A DNA stretch of 64,000 bases, taken from contig DAHVCH010000009.1 of NCBI GenBank assembly GCA_027314165.1, forward strand, positions 32,681 through 96,680, given 5' to 3'. The stretch is from Thermoplasmata archaeon (lineage in GTDB: Archaea > Thermoplasmatota > Thermoplasmata > Lutacidiplasmatales > UBA184). The notes beneath the pieces are model-generated. The model was not told where the DNA came from, did no database searches, and saw only the letters and a program-made list of their open reading frames with translations. Position 1 is the stretch's first letter. Every line of letters begins with the position of its first letter. The position numbers were made by a program, and so were the translations under genes. Positions 45,501 to 56,000 of this stretch are shown here, in pieces.

Positions 45501-45707
45501 GAACGCCCGCTCGCGCTCCCGCCCTACGATCGGGCTCTCGGAGAGAGCGAGCGGTGAGACCGCACCGGCCACGGGTGGGTCAAGAGGAGGGGCAGAAAGC
45601 CCTGCCTCCTTCCCGGGACCGCCCGTCCCAGGGGGGCCCGACTCTCGACCCCCGGCGGCCGGAGCGAGGGAAGGGTCCGAGGGTGGTACCTGGGGCGGCG
45701 GAACCAT
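42495..45707 (-). CDS. STAND/AAA_16-type NTPase with an embedded DUF835-like segment and C-terminal TPR repeats
   Basis: Walker A ATLSGPGGIGKTRLLRWL; Walker B PCLLLLDDLQWADPQSRLAFQFLARNL; between them VLLVEEERPSVVYTTAARLCRTLPTLVLSRDRGAVLRQRFPDLERANGLLWLARAAS...LVVVAGVDYLVSQAGFAACLRLVQYLRDVAEETGGHLLLGFHPVALEVRQLSLLEAEGEVY. C-terminal half is TPR-like. Confidence 0.88.
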   Translation of the reverse strand: MVPPPQVPPSDPSLAPAAGGRESGPPGTGGPGKEAGLSAPPLDPPVAGAVSPLALSESPIVGRERERAFLQEALRAAQEGRGCAATLSGPGGIGKTRLLRWLEGEARERGFQVGWGYCLKESLEPYFPIEQLFVGLGSSGRAGPDPSASFGGEGSSSVLLVEEERPSVVYTTAARLCRTLPTLVLSRDRGAVLRQRFPDLERANGLLWLARAASEDALDVRSLDALGDRLEAHLRGHPGALVVVAGVDYLVSQAGFAACLRLVQYLRDVAEETGGHLLLGFHPVALEVRQLSLLEAEGEVYRALPARSEPRPARVVQAARSPSQRLLDYTETLTVASSETPCLLLLDDLQWADPQSRLAFQFLARNLRGQRVLLVASVREEEDPEADTGVSLLDLFERLEREGFLHRLPLRGLDEQGSRALAESALGGKLAGGGADRAFLDFLQRAGGNPYFVLETARGLVSEGAVVRAQDGGVRLHGHLAPGDPGALPDTIRRMVVHRLASLDGTERRLVHVASVLGSEFDVAPLTEVLGRSEAEVTDICRRLERRLRLVHPVGEGASKWSFAHPMTWEAVLAEIPSEETGAICKALGGWYATHRPQETAVLARLWHEVGDPEHGLPVVRRALRDALGQQAGETIVRYHVWLQDLLRNAHVPTAQRVEEGLGLVDELWMQGSFSPASALLTSLDGLGPDLGSRWAIARARVDILLQQNVNEAQGLLRQTWAEMDHAPEQLVPELRARWLLTRARVKLGSGGEAGAGADQDSEQALRLFGEDGPASERCRAYYNICYQRIEGRRTVEAMEPLRRGLDLARRAGLPLYEADFLSLLAWAEPQLGDYRNCLSNSARCVEIYRRNGGAQWLAIAMANYARALENQGDREAAMAQASEALELSRRFDLPRLLALSLLLSGELRANAGRWEDALPFLERAEEMNERLGFKDRTLVSEIYLSACRGHLGSPEEGIRGLRKACEKEGHLELERRIHLHLLLAGLLELTADLPGVRRELELALAGVRGQGIAHLEREALLRSSRFEREHGSAGEARRMEERAEELGRVVRGEVVASPSVTSAATGPSA

Positions 45708-45787
45708 GGAGGGGAGGCGCAGGGAGGGCGAGGGACGGCAGATGGGCCAATGCGCGCGGACCCCTTCCCCCCCAAATGGTAAGATGC

Positions 45788-45803
45788 CGTAGCAGATGCT
45801 ACG
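45788..45803. promoter_or_regulatory. Inverted repeat CGTAGCA-GA-TGCTACG next to a TATA box; candidate MarR operator
   Basis: Perfect 7+2+7 palindrome directly upstream of ataatatac (45809-45817), with the MarR-like ATG at 45843. Confidence 0.6.
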
Positions 45804-45842
45804 CTGCCATAATATACGACCAACCCCTCGCAACGCGCGACC

Positions 45843-46382
45843 ATGCCCGCGCGCGGTCCCGCAAGGAGAACGCCGGTCGGCCCCGTCCGCGGGGATACGC
45901 GGATTTCTCGGGCGGACCTCAACCTGGAAGAGGACCTCCTTCGGTGTTACCAGCTACTTCGGCGTGACCTAAGTTCGCGGCTCGAAAAGCACCGCATGTT
46001 GCTGTCCGAGTACCGCGCGCTGAAGGTGCTCGAGCGCGGCCCCGTCCCCCTCGGGCAGGTGGCCCTCCATCTCGGGCTCACGGCCGCGACCTTGACGAGC
46101 CTGGCTCGCGGCCTCCAAGCTCACCGCTGGGCCAAGGTCGAGCGCGACCCCAGGGACCGTCGGGCCTGGCTCCTTCTCGCCACCCCCGTGGGACTTCGGG
46201 AGCTCCGCTCCGCGCAGAAGGACATGCGCGCGCGGATGCGGGCGCTTGACCATCGGTTGTCTGCCGCAGCCCGGGGGGAGCTCTCCCGGGGCCTGCGAAA
46301 GTTCCTGGCCGTGCTTCTGCTCTCGGTCCCGGCGACCGCGACCCCCCCGCCGAAGCGGGCCCGGAAGGTGCGTGGGAGGTGA
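45843..46382 (+). CDS. MarR-family transcriptional regulator
   Basis: LNLEEDLLRCYQLLRRDLSSRLEKHRMLLSEYRALKVLERGPVPLGQVALHLGLTAATLTSLARGLQAHRWAKVERDPRDRRAWLLLATPVGLRELR; winged-helix with the DPRDRRAWLL wing. Confidence 0.9.
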   Translation: MPARGPARRTPVGPVRGDTRISRADLNLEEDLLRCYQLLRRDLSSRLEKHRMLLSEYRALKVLERGPVPLGQVALHLGLTAATLTSLARGLQAHRWAKVERDPRDRRAWLLLATPVGLRELRSAQKDMRARMRALDHRLSAAARGELSRGLRKFLAVLLLSVPATATPPPKRARKVRGR

Positions 46383-46386
46383 GCGT

Positions 46387-48315
46387 TTGACGGCCTACAA
46401 GTGGGTGGTGCTCTCGAACACCACGCTCGGGGCGTTGATGGCCTCGATCAACGGCACGATCATCCTGATCTCCCTGCCTGTCATCTTCACCGGTCTCGGG
46501 ATCAACCCCTTCGTCGGTTCGAACTTCACCCTGCTCATCTGGATCCTCCTCGGCTACGGGGTCCTGACGGCGACCCTCCTCGTGACCGTAGGGCGCCTCT
46601 CCGACATGTACGGACGTACCCGCCTCTACAACCTGGGCTTCGCCATCTTCTCGGTGGGTTCGGTGCTGCTCTTCCTTACGCCGAGCACGGGGGCCATCGG
46701 GGGGTGGGAGATGGTCTCGTTCCGGATGGTCCAGGCGGTGGGAGCCGCCTTCCTGTTCGCGAACTCGCCCGCGCTGCTCACGGACGCCTTCTCGCCGAGC
46801 GAACGCGGGCTCGCCCTGGGGATCAACCAGGTCGCGGCCATCGGCGGGTCGGTCATCGGGCTGGTGCTCGGCGGACTGCTCGCAGGCGTCCCCACGTTCC
46901 ATTTGGACGGGTTCGCGGTCCCAGCGTGGCGCACCATCTTCCTGGTGAGCGTGCCCTTCGGGGTCTTCGGTACGGTCTGGGCCTACCTGAGGCTCAAAGA
47001 GATCGCGACGATCCGAAAGGGCCAGAAGCTCGACCTGGCCGGGAACCTCACTTTCGGGGCGGGCTTGACCGTCCTCCTGGTGGCGGTCACCTACGGTCTC
47101 CTCCCGTACGGCAACCAGGCGATGGGGTGGTCCGATCCCTGGGTCTGGGGCGGGGTGGTCGGGGGCCTGGCGCTTCTCGGGGTCTTTCTCTTCATCGAGA
47201 CGCACGTCTCGGACCCGATGTTCCATCTCGGGTTGTTCCGGATCCGGGCGTTCGCGGCGGCGAACATCGCCGCGCTGCTCGGGTCGATCGCGCGTGGCGG
47301 GATGATGTTCATGATGATCATGTGGTTCCAGGGCATTTGGCTGCCCCTCCACGGATTCACGTTCGCGGAGACCCCCTTCTGGGCGGGCATCTACATGCTC
47401 CCGATGATGGGAGGGTTCCTGCTCATGGGTCCGATGAGCGGCTGGCTCTCGGACCGATACGGGGCCAAGCATCTCGCGAGCGGAGGGATGGCCCTGGGAG
47501 CGGCGACGTTCTTCGCGATGATGACGCTCCCCTACAACTTCCCGTACTGGGAGATGGGCCTGCTGCTCTTCCTGCAAGGGTGTGGCATGGGCCTGTTCGC
47601 CTCCCCGAACCGTGCGGCGATCATGAACGCGGTTCCCGCCGAGCAGCGGGGAGCGGCCTCGGGCATGGCCACGACGCTTCAGAACAGCGGGATGCAGCTC
47701 TCTCTCGCGATGTTCTTCACGATCGTGATCCTGGGCATCTCCCACGGGCTCTCGGCCTCTGTGGGATCGGCCCTCGCCGGGGCGGGAGTGCCGGGACCGG
47801 ACCAGCCCGTGCTGGCTACGGTGCTCTCGGGGAACCCCACCGGGGCCATCTTCGGGGCCTTCCTGGGGATCAACCCGATGGGCGTGCTTCTGCAGCAGAT
47901 GGGGCCCATGCTCCCCGTGCCGATCCCGGGGAGCGTCGCCGCGACCTTGACGTCGAAAGGGTTCTTCCCGACGGCCATCGCCCCCGCGTTCCTGGAGGGA
48001 GTTAGGGAATCGCTCGCGGTGGCCGGGACACTGACGGCGGCGGGGGCCCTGGTCTCCCTCATGAGAGGCGAGCGCTTCGTCCACGGCGAGGAGGACGGCC
48101 CCAAGGCCGGACCACGCGGGTCTCGCTCCCGTAGCTCCACGCAGCACGGGGGACGGAAGGGCTCTGTCGACGGGAACGAGGAGACGCCGGAGGAGGCCGC
48201 TCGCGAAGAGGACGGGTCGACCCCGTCCCGCGTCGACGCCGATGCGGGGTCGGACCCCCCCGCTTCCGACGTTGACGCTCCCGAGTCGGCGACGCGGTCC
48301 AGGAGCAACCGTTGA
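46387..48315 (+). CDS. MFS drug transporter, DHA2/EmrB-QacA type
   Basis: TTG start; LGALMASINGTIILISLPVIFTGLGINPFVGSNFTLLIWILLGYGVLTATLLVTVGRLSDMYGRTRLYNLGF; about 14 TM; follows marR. Confidence 0.91.
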   Translation: MTAYKWVVLSNTTLGALMASINGTIILISLPVIFTGLGINPFVGSNFTLLIWILLGYGVLTATLLVTVGRLSDMYGRTRLYNLGFAIFSVGSVLLFLTPSTGAIGGWEMVSFRMVQAVGAAFLFANSPALLTDAFSPSERGLALGINQVAAIGGSVIGLVLGGLLAGVPTFHLDGFAVPAWRTIFLVSVPFGVFGTVWAYLRLKEIATIRKGQKLDLAGNLTFGAGLTVLLVAVTYGLLPYGNQAMGWSDPWVWGGVVGGLALLGVFLFIETHVSDPMFHLGLFRIRAFAAANIAALLGSIARGGMMFMMIMWFQGIWLPLHGFTFAETPFWAGIYMLPMMGGFLLMGPMSGWLSDRYGAKHLASGGMALGAATFFAMMTLPYNFPYWEMGLLLFLQGCGMGLFASPNRAAIMNAVPAEQRGAASGMATTLQNSGMQLSLAMFFTIVILGISHGLSASVGSALAGAGVPGPDQPVLATVLSGNPTGAIFGAFLGINPMGVLLQQMGPMLPVPIPGSVAATLTSKGFFPTAIAPAFLEGVRESLAVAGTLTAAGALVSLMRGERFVHGEEDGPKAGPRGSRSRSSTQHGGRKGSVDGNEETPEEAAREEDGSTPSRVDADAGSDPPASDVDAPESATRSRSNR

Positions 48316-48764
48316 CCGGCCGCTTCCACGACCTCGTGATCGCCTACGACGGCTCCCCCTTGTCCAACGAGGCCCTGGACACCGCGATCGACCTTGCACG
48401 GGACTGGGGGGCCGCCCTCACGGTCCTCAGCGTGTACCAGCCTCCCACGGTGGTCTCCTACGGACCGGCTCCGCCGGTGTTCATCGGTGACGAGGTCAAG
48501 CAGGCGCTGCTCGAGCAGTACCAGAAGGCCTTGGTCCGGGCGAGGGAGCACGGTGTCCCAGAGGTGCGGGGCATGTTCCTCGAGGGCCACCCCGCCGACG
48601 AGATTCTGCGGTTCGTCGAGGAGGAGCACGCCGACCTCGTCGTGATGGGGTCGCGGGGGATCTCCTCGACCCGGCGGCTGCTCCTGGGCAGCGTCTCGGA
48701 CGCGGTCGTGCACCACAGCCGGACCGCCGTTCTGGTGGTGCGCCCCACGACGGGCCCGAAGTGA
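48312..48764 (+). CDS. Universal stress protein (UspA family)
   Basis: HDLVIAYDGSPLSNEALDTAIDLARDWGAALTVLSVY...GHPADEILRFVEEEHADLVVMGSRGISSTRRLLLGSVSDAVVHHSRTAVLVVRP. Confidence 0.94.
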   Translation: MTGRFHDLVIAYDGSPLSNEALDTAIDLARDWGAALTVLSVYQPPTVVSYGPAPPVFIGDEVKQALLEQYQKALVRAREHGVPEVRGMFLEGHPADEILRFVEEEHADLVVMGSRGISSTRRLLLGSVSDAVVHHSRTAVLVVRPTTGPK

Positions 48765-48854
48765 ACGTCTCAGGGCCCTGCGAAGCCCCTCCGTCTGGAC
48801 GAAAGCGCCGCGCGCCCAGGTGAGGGGGGGCCGGGGTGGTCGCGGGCAGCGCCC

Positions 48855-49997
48855 CTAGAGGACGCCCATCTCGGTGAGCTTCTCCGGGAGGTACTTCTCG
48901 GTCACGTAGTTGAGACCGTACTTCGCGAGCGACTGCTGCTCCGCTTTCTTCCCGTTCTGGAGCATGAGCTCGATCTCGCTCTTCCACATCTCCGTGTTGA
49001 ACCGGGGGTCCGAGAGCTCCGCCTTCAGCGCCTGGATGTCACGGTCCGAGAGCTTGTCGCTGGGCAACTGGTAGTTCTCGATGTCGGAGGCGGTGACGCC
49101 GAGGAACTCGGCCCCGGGCGTGGCGAGATAGTGCGAGATGTGGGCGGTCTTGATGGCGCCGTACGCGACGGAGGCGAAGATCCGGAACGACCAGGGGTCG
49201 CCATCGGTGAAGACCACCACGGGCAGCTTGAGCTCCTCGTTCAGGCGCTTGAGGAAACGCCGCGTGGACCGGGCCGGCTGGCCTTTGAGGTGGACCAGGA
49301 GGGCGTTCTGGTCCTCGTCGAACCCGTTCTCGGCCAAGCGGTCGACCATGCCTCCGCACTCGATCGCCAGGACGAACTTCGCCCCGTGGGAGACAAAGGA
49401 GATCTTCTCCTTCTCGACGTTCGCGGGGAGCTGGTACCCGCCGTCCCCCACGTCATCGCGGCAGTTGATCTTCTTCTTCTGCCCCTTCCGATTGATCTCC
49501 GTGATCGTGAGGTCGCCGATGACCGAGGCGCCGTTCTCCTCGGGGCGGAGCCGGAAGTCCTCCCGCATCCGCTCGCACATGACCTCCAGGTCCTCGACCA
49601 GAAGGTTCGATTCGTTCTCGCTGTGGAACTTGGCCTCTTCCCACTGCTCGCTGATGTAGTAGAGCTCCCGAAGCGTCGAGTGCTTGTTGTCCCGGGCCAT
49701 CTCCTCGATGAAGTCGACGAGCCAGAACGTCCGCAGGAGCATGAGCGCCCCGTCCAGCTTGCGGGCGGAGCGCACGCCGCACTGATTGCCCAGGCGCCAG
49801 ACCCCGTCGCGAGGACTGAACGCGATGTTCTGCTTCGTTCGGAGCGGGAGCTTCATCCGGGGGATGTCCCCCTTGTCGAGCTGGGTGTAGATCTGCTGGG
49901 CCAGGTCCAGCGTGGGCTGGAGGACGCGCTTGTCCGTGTCCGGCAGCTTCTCGGGCCTACTCTTCGTCGACGAAGGACTCTTTCTTTTCGGCGGCAT
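48855..49997 (-). CDS. top6A: DNA topoisomerase VI subunit A
   Basis: [16 protein letters not shown] (catalytic Tyr), [62 protein letters not shown]. Confidence 0.96.
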   Translation of the reverse strand: MPPKRKSPSSTKSRPEKLPDTDKRVLQPTLDLAQQIYTQLDKGDIPRMKLPLRTKQNIAFSPRDGVWRLGNQCGVRSARKLDGALMLLRTFWLVDFIEEMARDNKHSTLRELYYISEQWEEAKFHSENESNLLVEDLEVMCERMREDFRLRPEENGASVIGDLTITEINRKGQKKKINCRDDVGDGGYQLPANVEKEKISFVSHGAKFVLAIECGGMVDRLAENGFDEDQNALLVHLKGQPARSTRRFLKRLNEELKLPVVVFTDGDPWSFRIFASVAYGAIKTAHISHYLATPGAEFLGVTASDIENYQLPSDKLSDRDIQALKAELSDPRFNTEMWKSEIELMLQNGKKAEQQSLAKYGLNYVTEKYLPEKLTEMGVL

Positions 49998-51993
49998 CGT
50001 AATCCACCTCCTCATCCCCTTCGGCGGTCGCGGCGGGTCGCGCGGCGGCGATCTGGGCGTCCTCGGCGGCCTCCACGAGCGCGGCGGGGAGCCGTACGTC
50101 CCAGTCTCCGGGCAGCGGGTCCGCCCCGAGCAGATGGGCCTCGTCGACCCCGGCGACGAAGACGTCCACGTCGTCCGGCTCGAGCTTCTCCGGCTTCGGC
50201 CAGGTGAGCGTGTAGGTCACCTTGGCGTTCGGCGAGAGCCTCTGGAGAGGGAAGGTGACGCGGCCGAGCTCCGTGCTGAGGGTCTCGGGCTTGGGGTCCG
50301 CCGAGAAGCCCTCCTTGACGGCCTCCAGGGGGACCTCGAGGAAGAGCTCGATCGGACGGTTACGGGACGTGTAGTTGGTCAGGGTGAGGAGGGTCTTCTC
50401 CGAGGGCTTGGTCGGGTCCTCCCCGCTGCCGCGAGCCTCGACCGCCACGACGTCCATGATCCGGGTGATCACCCGGGTGAGGTCGGGCACGGGCTTGTCG
50501 ACGATCCCGCTGGCCTTCTCCGCCATCTTCGGGAGGATCTTCTGGATGATGGTGAACTTCTCCATCGCCTGGTCGCGGCGGGTCCGCCGCGAGAGGTGGA
50601 GCTTCATGTTGCGGGCCGCCGCCTGGACCGCGAGCTCGATCTCGCGCGTGATGTCCTCCGTCTGGGCGACGGCCTCCTTCGCCTCGGAGGTGAACGGGAC
50701 CTTGGTGGAGGCGACGTGGACGAGGAGGATCACCGGTCCCACCGGTACGGCTCCGCTCTTCTGCTCCAGGCCGTAGCGGTGCCAGTCCATCTCTGCCACC
50801 GTCTGGGTGATGGCGCAGGCGCCCTGCTGGAAGAGCAGCGGGACCCGGTTCGCGAAGCGGAGGAGCTGGATGGACTGGTCCGACGGCAGGTCGCCGCCGT
50901 AGACCAGCCCGACCTCCACCACGAAGGGACATCCTGCGTGGACCTTCGGGGGACGGCTTACGGGCGGGGAGTAGAACTCCGGTCGCAGCGTCCCCAGGAC
51001 GTTCTTCAGCCCGCGCTTGATCAGCATCGGGCCGATGGGCGAGAGGCATTCGGCCGAGGGTGTCGCCATCGGGGTGTCCTTGAGCGCGGCCAGGAGCTGC
51101 TCGACACGCTCTCCGGCGAAGCCGTCGGGGCGTTCCCGACCGGTGAACCCTCCTTTCTGGAGGACGTCCTGGATCCCCCGCCGGCTGATCCCGGAGAGGT
51201 CCGCGGTAAGGAACTGAAGCAGGGTCTTCGAGGAGCTCCGGCGGAGCATCGAGTCGAGCTCCCCCAGTTCCAGTCCGTGCGGATGCGGCGGGATCTCCTT
51301 GGCGAGCGGAGGAAGGTCGGGAGAGGCGCGCTCCCAGGTGGTCCGGGTCCCGTCGGGCTCCACCAGGACGATCCGCGCGTGGGGATTGACGATCGCCGTC
51401 CCCTTCAGGTAGTCGTAGGGGGACTGGCGGCCCCTCTGGTAGCGGGCCTTGAGCGTCAGTTCGACGCGCGTGCCGTGCGGGCGGTCCCAGGCCAGGACGT
51501 CCTCCTTGACCAGCCGTGCTTGGTTCTTCTGCGTGTCCAGGAACAGGTCGACCACGTTGGCCGCGGGGTCCTCCTCGACCTTGGAGACGATGTGCACGGG
51601 AGTGGCCGTCGTGAGCCCCGCGTAGAGCACGGCGGCCGAGACCCCGATGCCCTGTTGCCCGCGGGCCTGGCGGTTGGAGTGGAAGCGTGAGCCGTAGAGC
51701 AGCCGCCCGAAGACGTTCGGGAGCTGACGGCGGACGATGCCGGGGCCGTTGTCCTCCACGACGACCTTGAGCCGCTCCTCGGAGACCTTGGTGATCTCCA
51801 CCAGGAGGTCCGGGAGGATCCCCGCCTCCTCGCAGGCGTCGGCGGAGTTGTCCACGCACTCCTTCACCGTGGTGAGGAGCGCCCGGGAGGGGTTGTCGAA
51901 CCCCAGGATCTGGCGGTTCCTTTCGAAGAACTCCCCGATGGAGATGGCCTTCTGCTTGGAGGCGAGCTCCTCGGCCAAGCTCTTCGATGGCAC
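49957..51993 (-). CDS. top6B: DNA topoisomerase VI subunit B
   Basis: [86 protein letters not shown] ATPase. Its 3' end overlaps the top6A start. Confidence 0.96.
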   Translation of the reverse strand: MPSKSLAEELASKQKAISIGEFFERNRQILGFDNPSRALLTTVKECVDNSADACEEAGILPDLLVEITKVSEERLKVVVEDNGPGIVRRQLPNVFGRLLYGSRFHSNRQARGQQGIGVSAAVLYAGLTTATPVHIVSKVEEDPAANVVDLFLDTQKNQARLVKEDVLAWDRPHGTRVELTLKARYQRGRQSPYDYLKGTAIVNPHARIVLVEPDGTRTTWERASPDLPPLAKEIPPHPHGLELGELDSMLRRSSSKTLLQFLTADLSGISRRGIQDVLQKGGFTGRERPDGFAGERVEQLLAALKDTPMATPSAECLSPIGPMLIKRGLKNVLGTLRPEFYSPPVSRPPKVHAGCPFVVEVGLVYGGDLPSDQSIQLLRFANRVPLLFQQGACAITQTVAEMDWHRYGLEQKSGAVPVGPVILLVHVASTKVPFTSEAKEAVAQTEDITREIELAVQAAARNMKLHLSRRTRRDQAMEKFTIIQKILPKMAEKASGIVDKPVPDLTRVITRIMDVVAVEARGSGEDPTKPSEKTLLTLTNYTSRNRPIELFLEVPLEAVKEGFSADPKPETLSTELGRVTFPLQRLSPNAKVTYTLTWPKPEKLEPDDVDVFVAGVDEAHLLGADPLPGDWDVRLPAALVEAAEDAQIAAARPAATAEGDEEVDYDAAEKKESFVDEE

Positions 51994-52144
51994 GTACTGC
52001 GCGACCTAGCGAGAGGTAAAAAGCGCTCCCCTTTATCGGAACCGCTGGTGAAGGCCTACCCGGAGCGCCGGCGGTCCCTTCCGGGGACGCCCCCATCCCT
52101 CCCCGGCCGGCCCGTCCTGGCCCAACCACGGGGGGAGTGAACCG

Positions 52145-52960
52145 ATGCCCGGGATCCCACCCGCGCTGGGCGAGGCGGACCGGCGCCGCCTCGAGGGGGA
52201 GAAGGCGCGACTTCGGAGAGAGGCCTGGGACCGGCTGCAGTCGGAGGGGGTCGCCCGCTTCCCCTTCCCGCCCCACGACAGGATCCCCAATTTCGAAGGT
52301 GCGAAGGAGGCGGCGGAGCTCCTGTCGGAGACCCCGGAGTTCCGCGCGGCCAAGGTCGTGAAGGCGAACCCGGACGCACCCCAGCTGCCGCTCCGTGCGC
52401 TCGCGCTCCGTCAGGGGAAGGCCCTGGTCATGGCGGTGCCTCGGCTGAAGGAGCCGGCCTGCTTCCGGCTCTTCCCGGAAGGTAGCCACGCGGTGCCGAC
52501 GATCCAGGAGGCCCTGAGCCGCGGGCGCCCCCTCACGCCCGAGGACGTCCCCCCGATCGACCTGGTCCTCGCGGGGAGCGTCGTCGTGGGATCCCGCGGG
52601 GAGCGTATCGGGAAAGGGGGCGGGTTCTCCGACCTCGAGTGGGGGCTCCTATCGGAGGCCGAGAAGGTCACCCCCGCCACACGCATCGTGACCACCGTTC
52701 ACGACCTGCAGACGAAGACCTCCCTCCTGCCGGTCCTCCCCCACGACGTCCCTCTGGACCTCGCCGCGACCCCCACCCGGCTCTTGCGCTTCCCGACCAC
52801 GCTAGGACGACCTCGAGGCATCATGCCCGAGGAGCTCACGGAAGCGACCCGGTCGGAGGTCTCGTGGCTCTCCAAATGGATGTCGGCCCGGGAGCGGGCG
52901 CGCCGCACGGCCCTATACGGCGGCGGCGGGTCGAGCGGTCCGCCACCGTCGAGCTTCTGA
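52145..52960 (+). CDS. 5-formyltetrahydrofolate cyclo-ligase family protein
   Basis: RRLEGEKARLRREAWDRLQSEGVARFPFPPHDRIPNFEGAKEAAELL...DLVLAGSVVVGSRGERIGKGGGFSDLEWGLLSE. Confidence 0.85.
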   Translation: MPGIPPALGEADRRRLEGEKARLRREAWDRLQSEGVARFPFPPHDRIPNFEGAKEAAELLSETPEFRAAKVVKANPDAPQLPLRALALRQGKALVMAVPRLKEPACFRLFPEGSHAVPTIQEALSRGRPLTPEDVPPIDLVLAGSVVVGSRGERIGKGGGFSDLEWGLLSEAEKVTPATRIVTTVHDLQTKTSLLPVLPHDVPLDLAATPTRLLRFPTTLGRPRGIMPEELTEATRSEVSWLSKWMSARERARRTALYGGGGSSGPPPSSF

Positions 52961-53012
52961 GCGCCTGCGGGCGGTCGAGAGGTATATCGCACCCCGCGGG
53001 CTCGGAGGGGAC

Positions 53013-56000
53013 GTGGCTCCTCGTGCCACCAGCGCCGGTAAGGCCGATCAACGCGGTGGACGCGCACCGAGCCTCGCGCTGGGACGCCATGCCGAGCTGA
53101 AGTTCCTCTCCGACACCTTCGCCCAAGCGAAGGACGGCCTCGGCGCGCTGGTCCTCCTCCTGGGACCGAGCGGCATCGGCAAGTCCCACCTCCTAGCGGA
53201 GGGTGCACGCATCGCCTCCGAACTGGGGTTCGAGGTCCACCGGGGGTACGCGATCGAAGGTTGGACGGCCCCCTTCTTCCTCCTCGAGCAGCTCCTACCG
53301 GGGTCCGACAGGGCGACGGGCCCCGGCCCGAGCGGAACGGGCGAGACCGGTCGGAGCGAAGCTCGGGAGGGGGCGCCGGATCCCTCGGGGGGCCCCGAGG
53401 TCCCACGGTCCGCTTCGCTGATGGCAATGGCCGCGGCCGCCGTCCCCTTTGACGAGGAGGACCCCACAGGGACGCACGGGTCCGCCGGGTCCGAGACCAA
53501 CCCCGACCTCGAGCCCGAAGGCCCCTCGTCCCTCAGGGACGCACTGCCGATCGGTCTCACGCTGTCCCGAAGGGGGCCACCCGCCGTGCCGGAGGCGACG
53601 GCCCTCCTCTCCTACCTTCGTCGTCTCGAGTCAGGGTCCCGTCGCGCGCCTCAGCTGCTCATCCTGGACGATCTGCAGTGGGCGGACCTGGCCTCCCTCC
53701 AAGGGGCGCGCTTCCTCTGCCGGAACGCTCGGCACCTGCCCGTGGTCGTGCTCGCCGCCGCGCGGTATGAGGGTCCGGGGAGCACGGGAGCCGAGGAACG
53801 ATGGCTCGGCATCGAGGACCTCATCGACGAGGCGAAGCGCTCGGACTCTCGATCGGTCCTTCGCCTCGCCTCGCTCCCTTCCCGGGCCGCGTTCCGGTTC
53901 ACGGAGGCGGTCCTCGGCGGTCCGGTCGCAACCCCGGCGGAGTCCCGCCCGTTCAAGCTGCTCCTGGAGCGGAGCGGCGGGAACCCCCTGCTCCTCTCCG
54001 AGATGCTGCGGGAGATGCAGAGGGAGGGGTTCGCGCGTCGCGAGCGAGGTCGTTGGACCCTCATCGTCCCTCCTGGCTGGGGGGGGGCCGTCGCCGCCGG
54101 CCCCCGTGCCACGGACCGGGTGCCTCCCGCCTTGGCGCGGGTCCTGCTCTCGCGGCTCGTCGGTCTTCCTCCCACGGTGCGGGAGGCGCTGCGGACCGCC
54201 GCCCTGCTCGGATCCCGCTTCGACCCTTCCGAGGTCGCGGGGGCCCTCTCACGCCCGACCTCCGAGGTCGAGAGCGACCTCTCCCACCTCTCGGGGGAGG
54301 GGGGATTGCTCGTCCGGCTGGGCGGGAGCGGAAGCGGAAGCGGATTCGCCTTCGCGCACGCCCTCCTCTGGCAGACGGTGGTCGAGGAGATGCCCGCTCC
54401 CGAGCGGGCCGAGGGCGCCCGCCGGCTCGCCGGGTGGCTCACCAAGCAACGACCTGGTGACGCGCCGCTCCTCGCGAGGCTCTGGAAGGAGGCGGGGGTC
54501 GCCGAGGAAGCGCTCCGCTGGACCCGTCAGGCGATGGAACTCGCCCTCACCATGCAGGACGCGGAGGCGCTCGAGCGTTGGAACAACGCCTGGGTCGAAG
54601 TGGACACGGCCCAAGGGGTCCCCGCCACCTCCTCGGTCGCCGAGCGGTTCGCCCTCGTGCAGCGGATGGTCCGCTCCATCGGCGTCCACCCGGTCGTGCG
54701 GCGGCTCCTCGCCCGTCTTCTCGAGGAGGCCGCCCACGGCCCGCTCCGCTGGGAGATCGCCGAACGCCTGGCGTGGATGGACGTGGTGCGCGCCCCGAAG
54801 GAGGGACGGGCCGAGCTCGAACGTCTTTCGCGGGAGCTGGGGAGCGTTTCCAAGGGGCCCTCCCCCGAGGTCTCCCAGGCCCTGCGGGGGCGCCTCGCGC
54901 TCACCTGGACGAACCTGCTGATCCGAGAAGGGAACGTTCCCAAGGCGCTCGAGAAGGCGCAGGAGGCGCAACGTCTCCTCGAGGGGACCTCCGAGCGGTG
55001 GGAGCTCGGCCGCGCCTCGTACTGCGCCGGCTGGTGTCTCGCCTTCCAGGAGCGCCAGAGGGAGGCCCAGCAGGACCTCGCCCGGGCCCTTGAGGTGGCG
55101 CGGGAGCTTGACGACGCCCGGCTCCTGGGCCTCGCGCTGGAGCTCCAAGGGATGCTGGCGAGCCTTCGGGGGGCCGTCCAGGAATCGAGGGCCGTGACGC
55201 TGGAGGCCCTCGAGCAGTACCGCCGTTCCGGCTCGGTGAACAACATCGTGATCACGCTGGGCAACGTGGCGAACGTCGAGGCCGATCTGGGAGAGATGGA
55301 CCTCGCCTGGGGCCGGTCCGAGGAGATGCTGGCCCTCGCTCGCCGTTTCGACCTCAAGAGGGGCATCGCCCTCGCGGCCCAGCGCCAGGGCGACATCCTC
55401 GCCCTGGCCCGCCGCCCGGGAGAGGCGCGCGACCGTTTCTCCCAGGCCCTCGAGATCTACCTCGAGCTCGGGGACCGGGAGTCCACCCCTCCCTTGCAGT
55501 TGCGACTGGCTCGCGCCGAGGCCGAGACGGGAGCGGCGGAGAACGCCCTGCGTCGGATCGCAGAGGTCGAGAGGGGACTGCACGGCTCGCTCTCCCCTTC
55601 CGAACGCTACCTCGCGGGATGGGCCCGCAGCCTCGCCAAGGCGGTCAAGGAACCGGCGACCGCCGTCCAGGCGAGCTTCGAGGAGACGCGGGAGGAGGCG
55701 CACGCGGCCCGCAACCCGTTCGCCGAGGCGGAGGTCGTCTGGGCCCAGTCGGAGTGGGCGGAGAGGACGGGAGCTCCCGCGGGGGCCGTCCGGGCTCTAC
55801 GGGCCGCGGCCGAGCAGCTCTGGAGGTCGAGCGGGGTCGATCCCCGACGCCGGGAGGCCGCGCGCCGGTGGAACGGCCCGGCGCCGGTCGTCCGGGGCGC
55901 GGTCATTCCGCCTCCGCATGGCGGGAGCACCCCTTCGGGGGCCCGGGCGCAAAGCAAGGCCCCCCTGGCCCAGAAGATCCTGGAGCATCTCGCCCGGCAC

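Noticed and set aside
45708-45833. Upstream N-terminal extension of the STAND ORF (start at 45833)
   Set aside because: Would cover the MarR operator-like palindrome and TATA box; ATG at 45707 is a more likely start.
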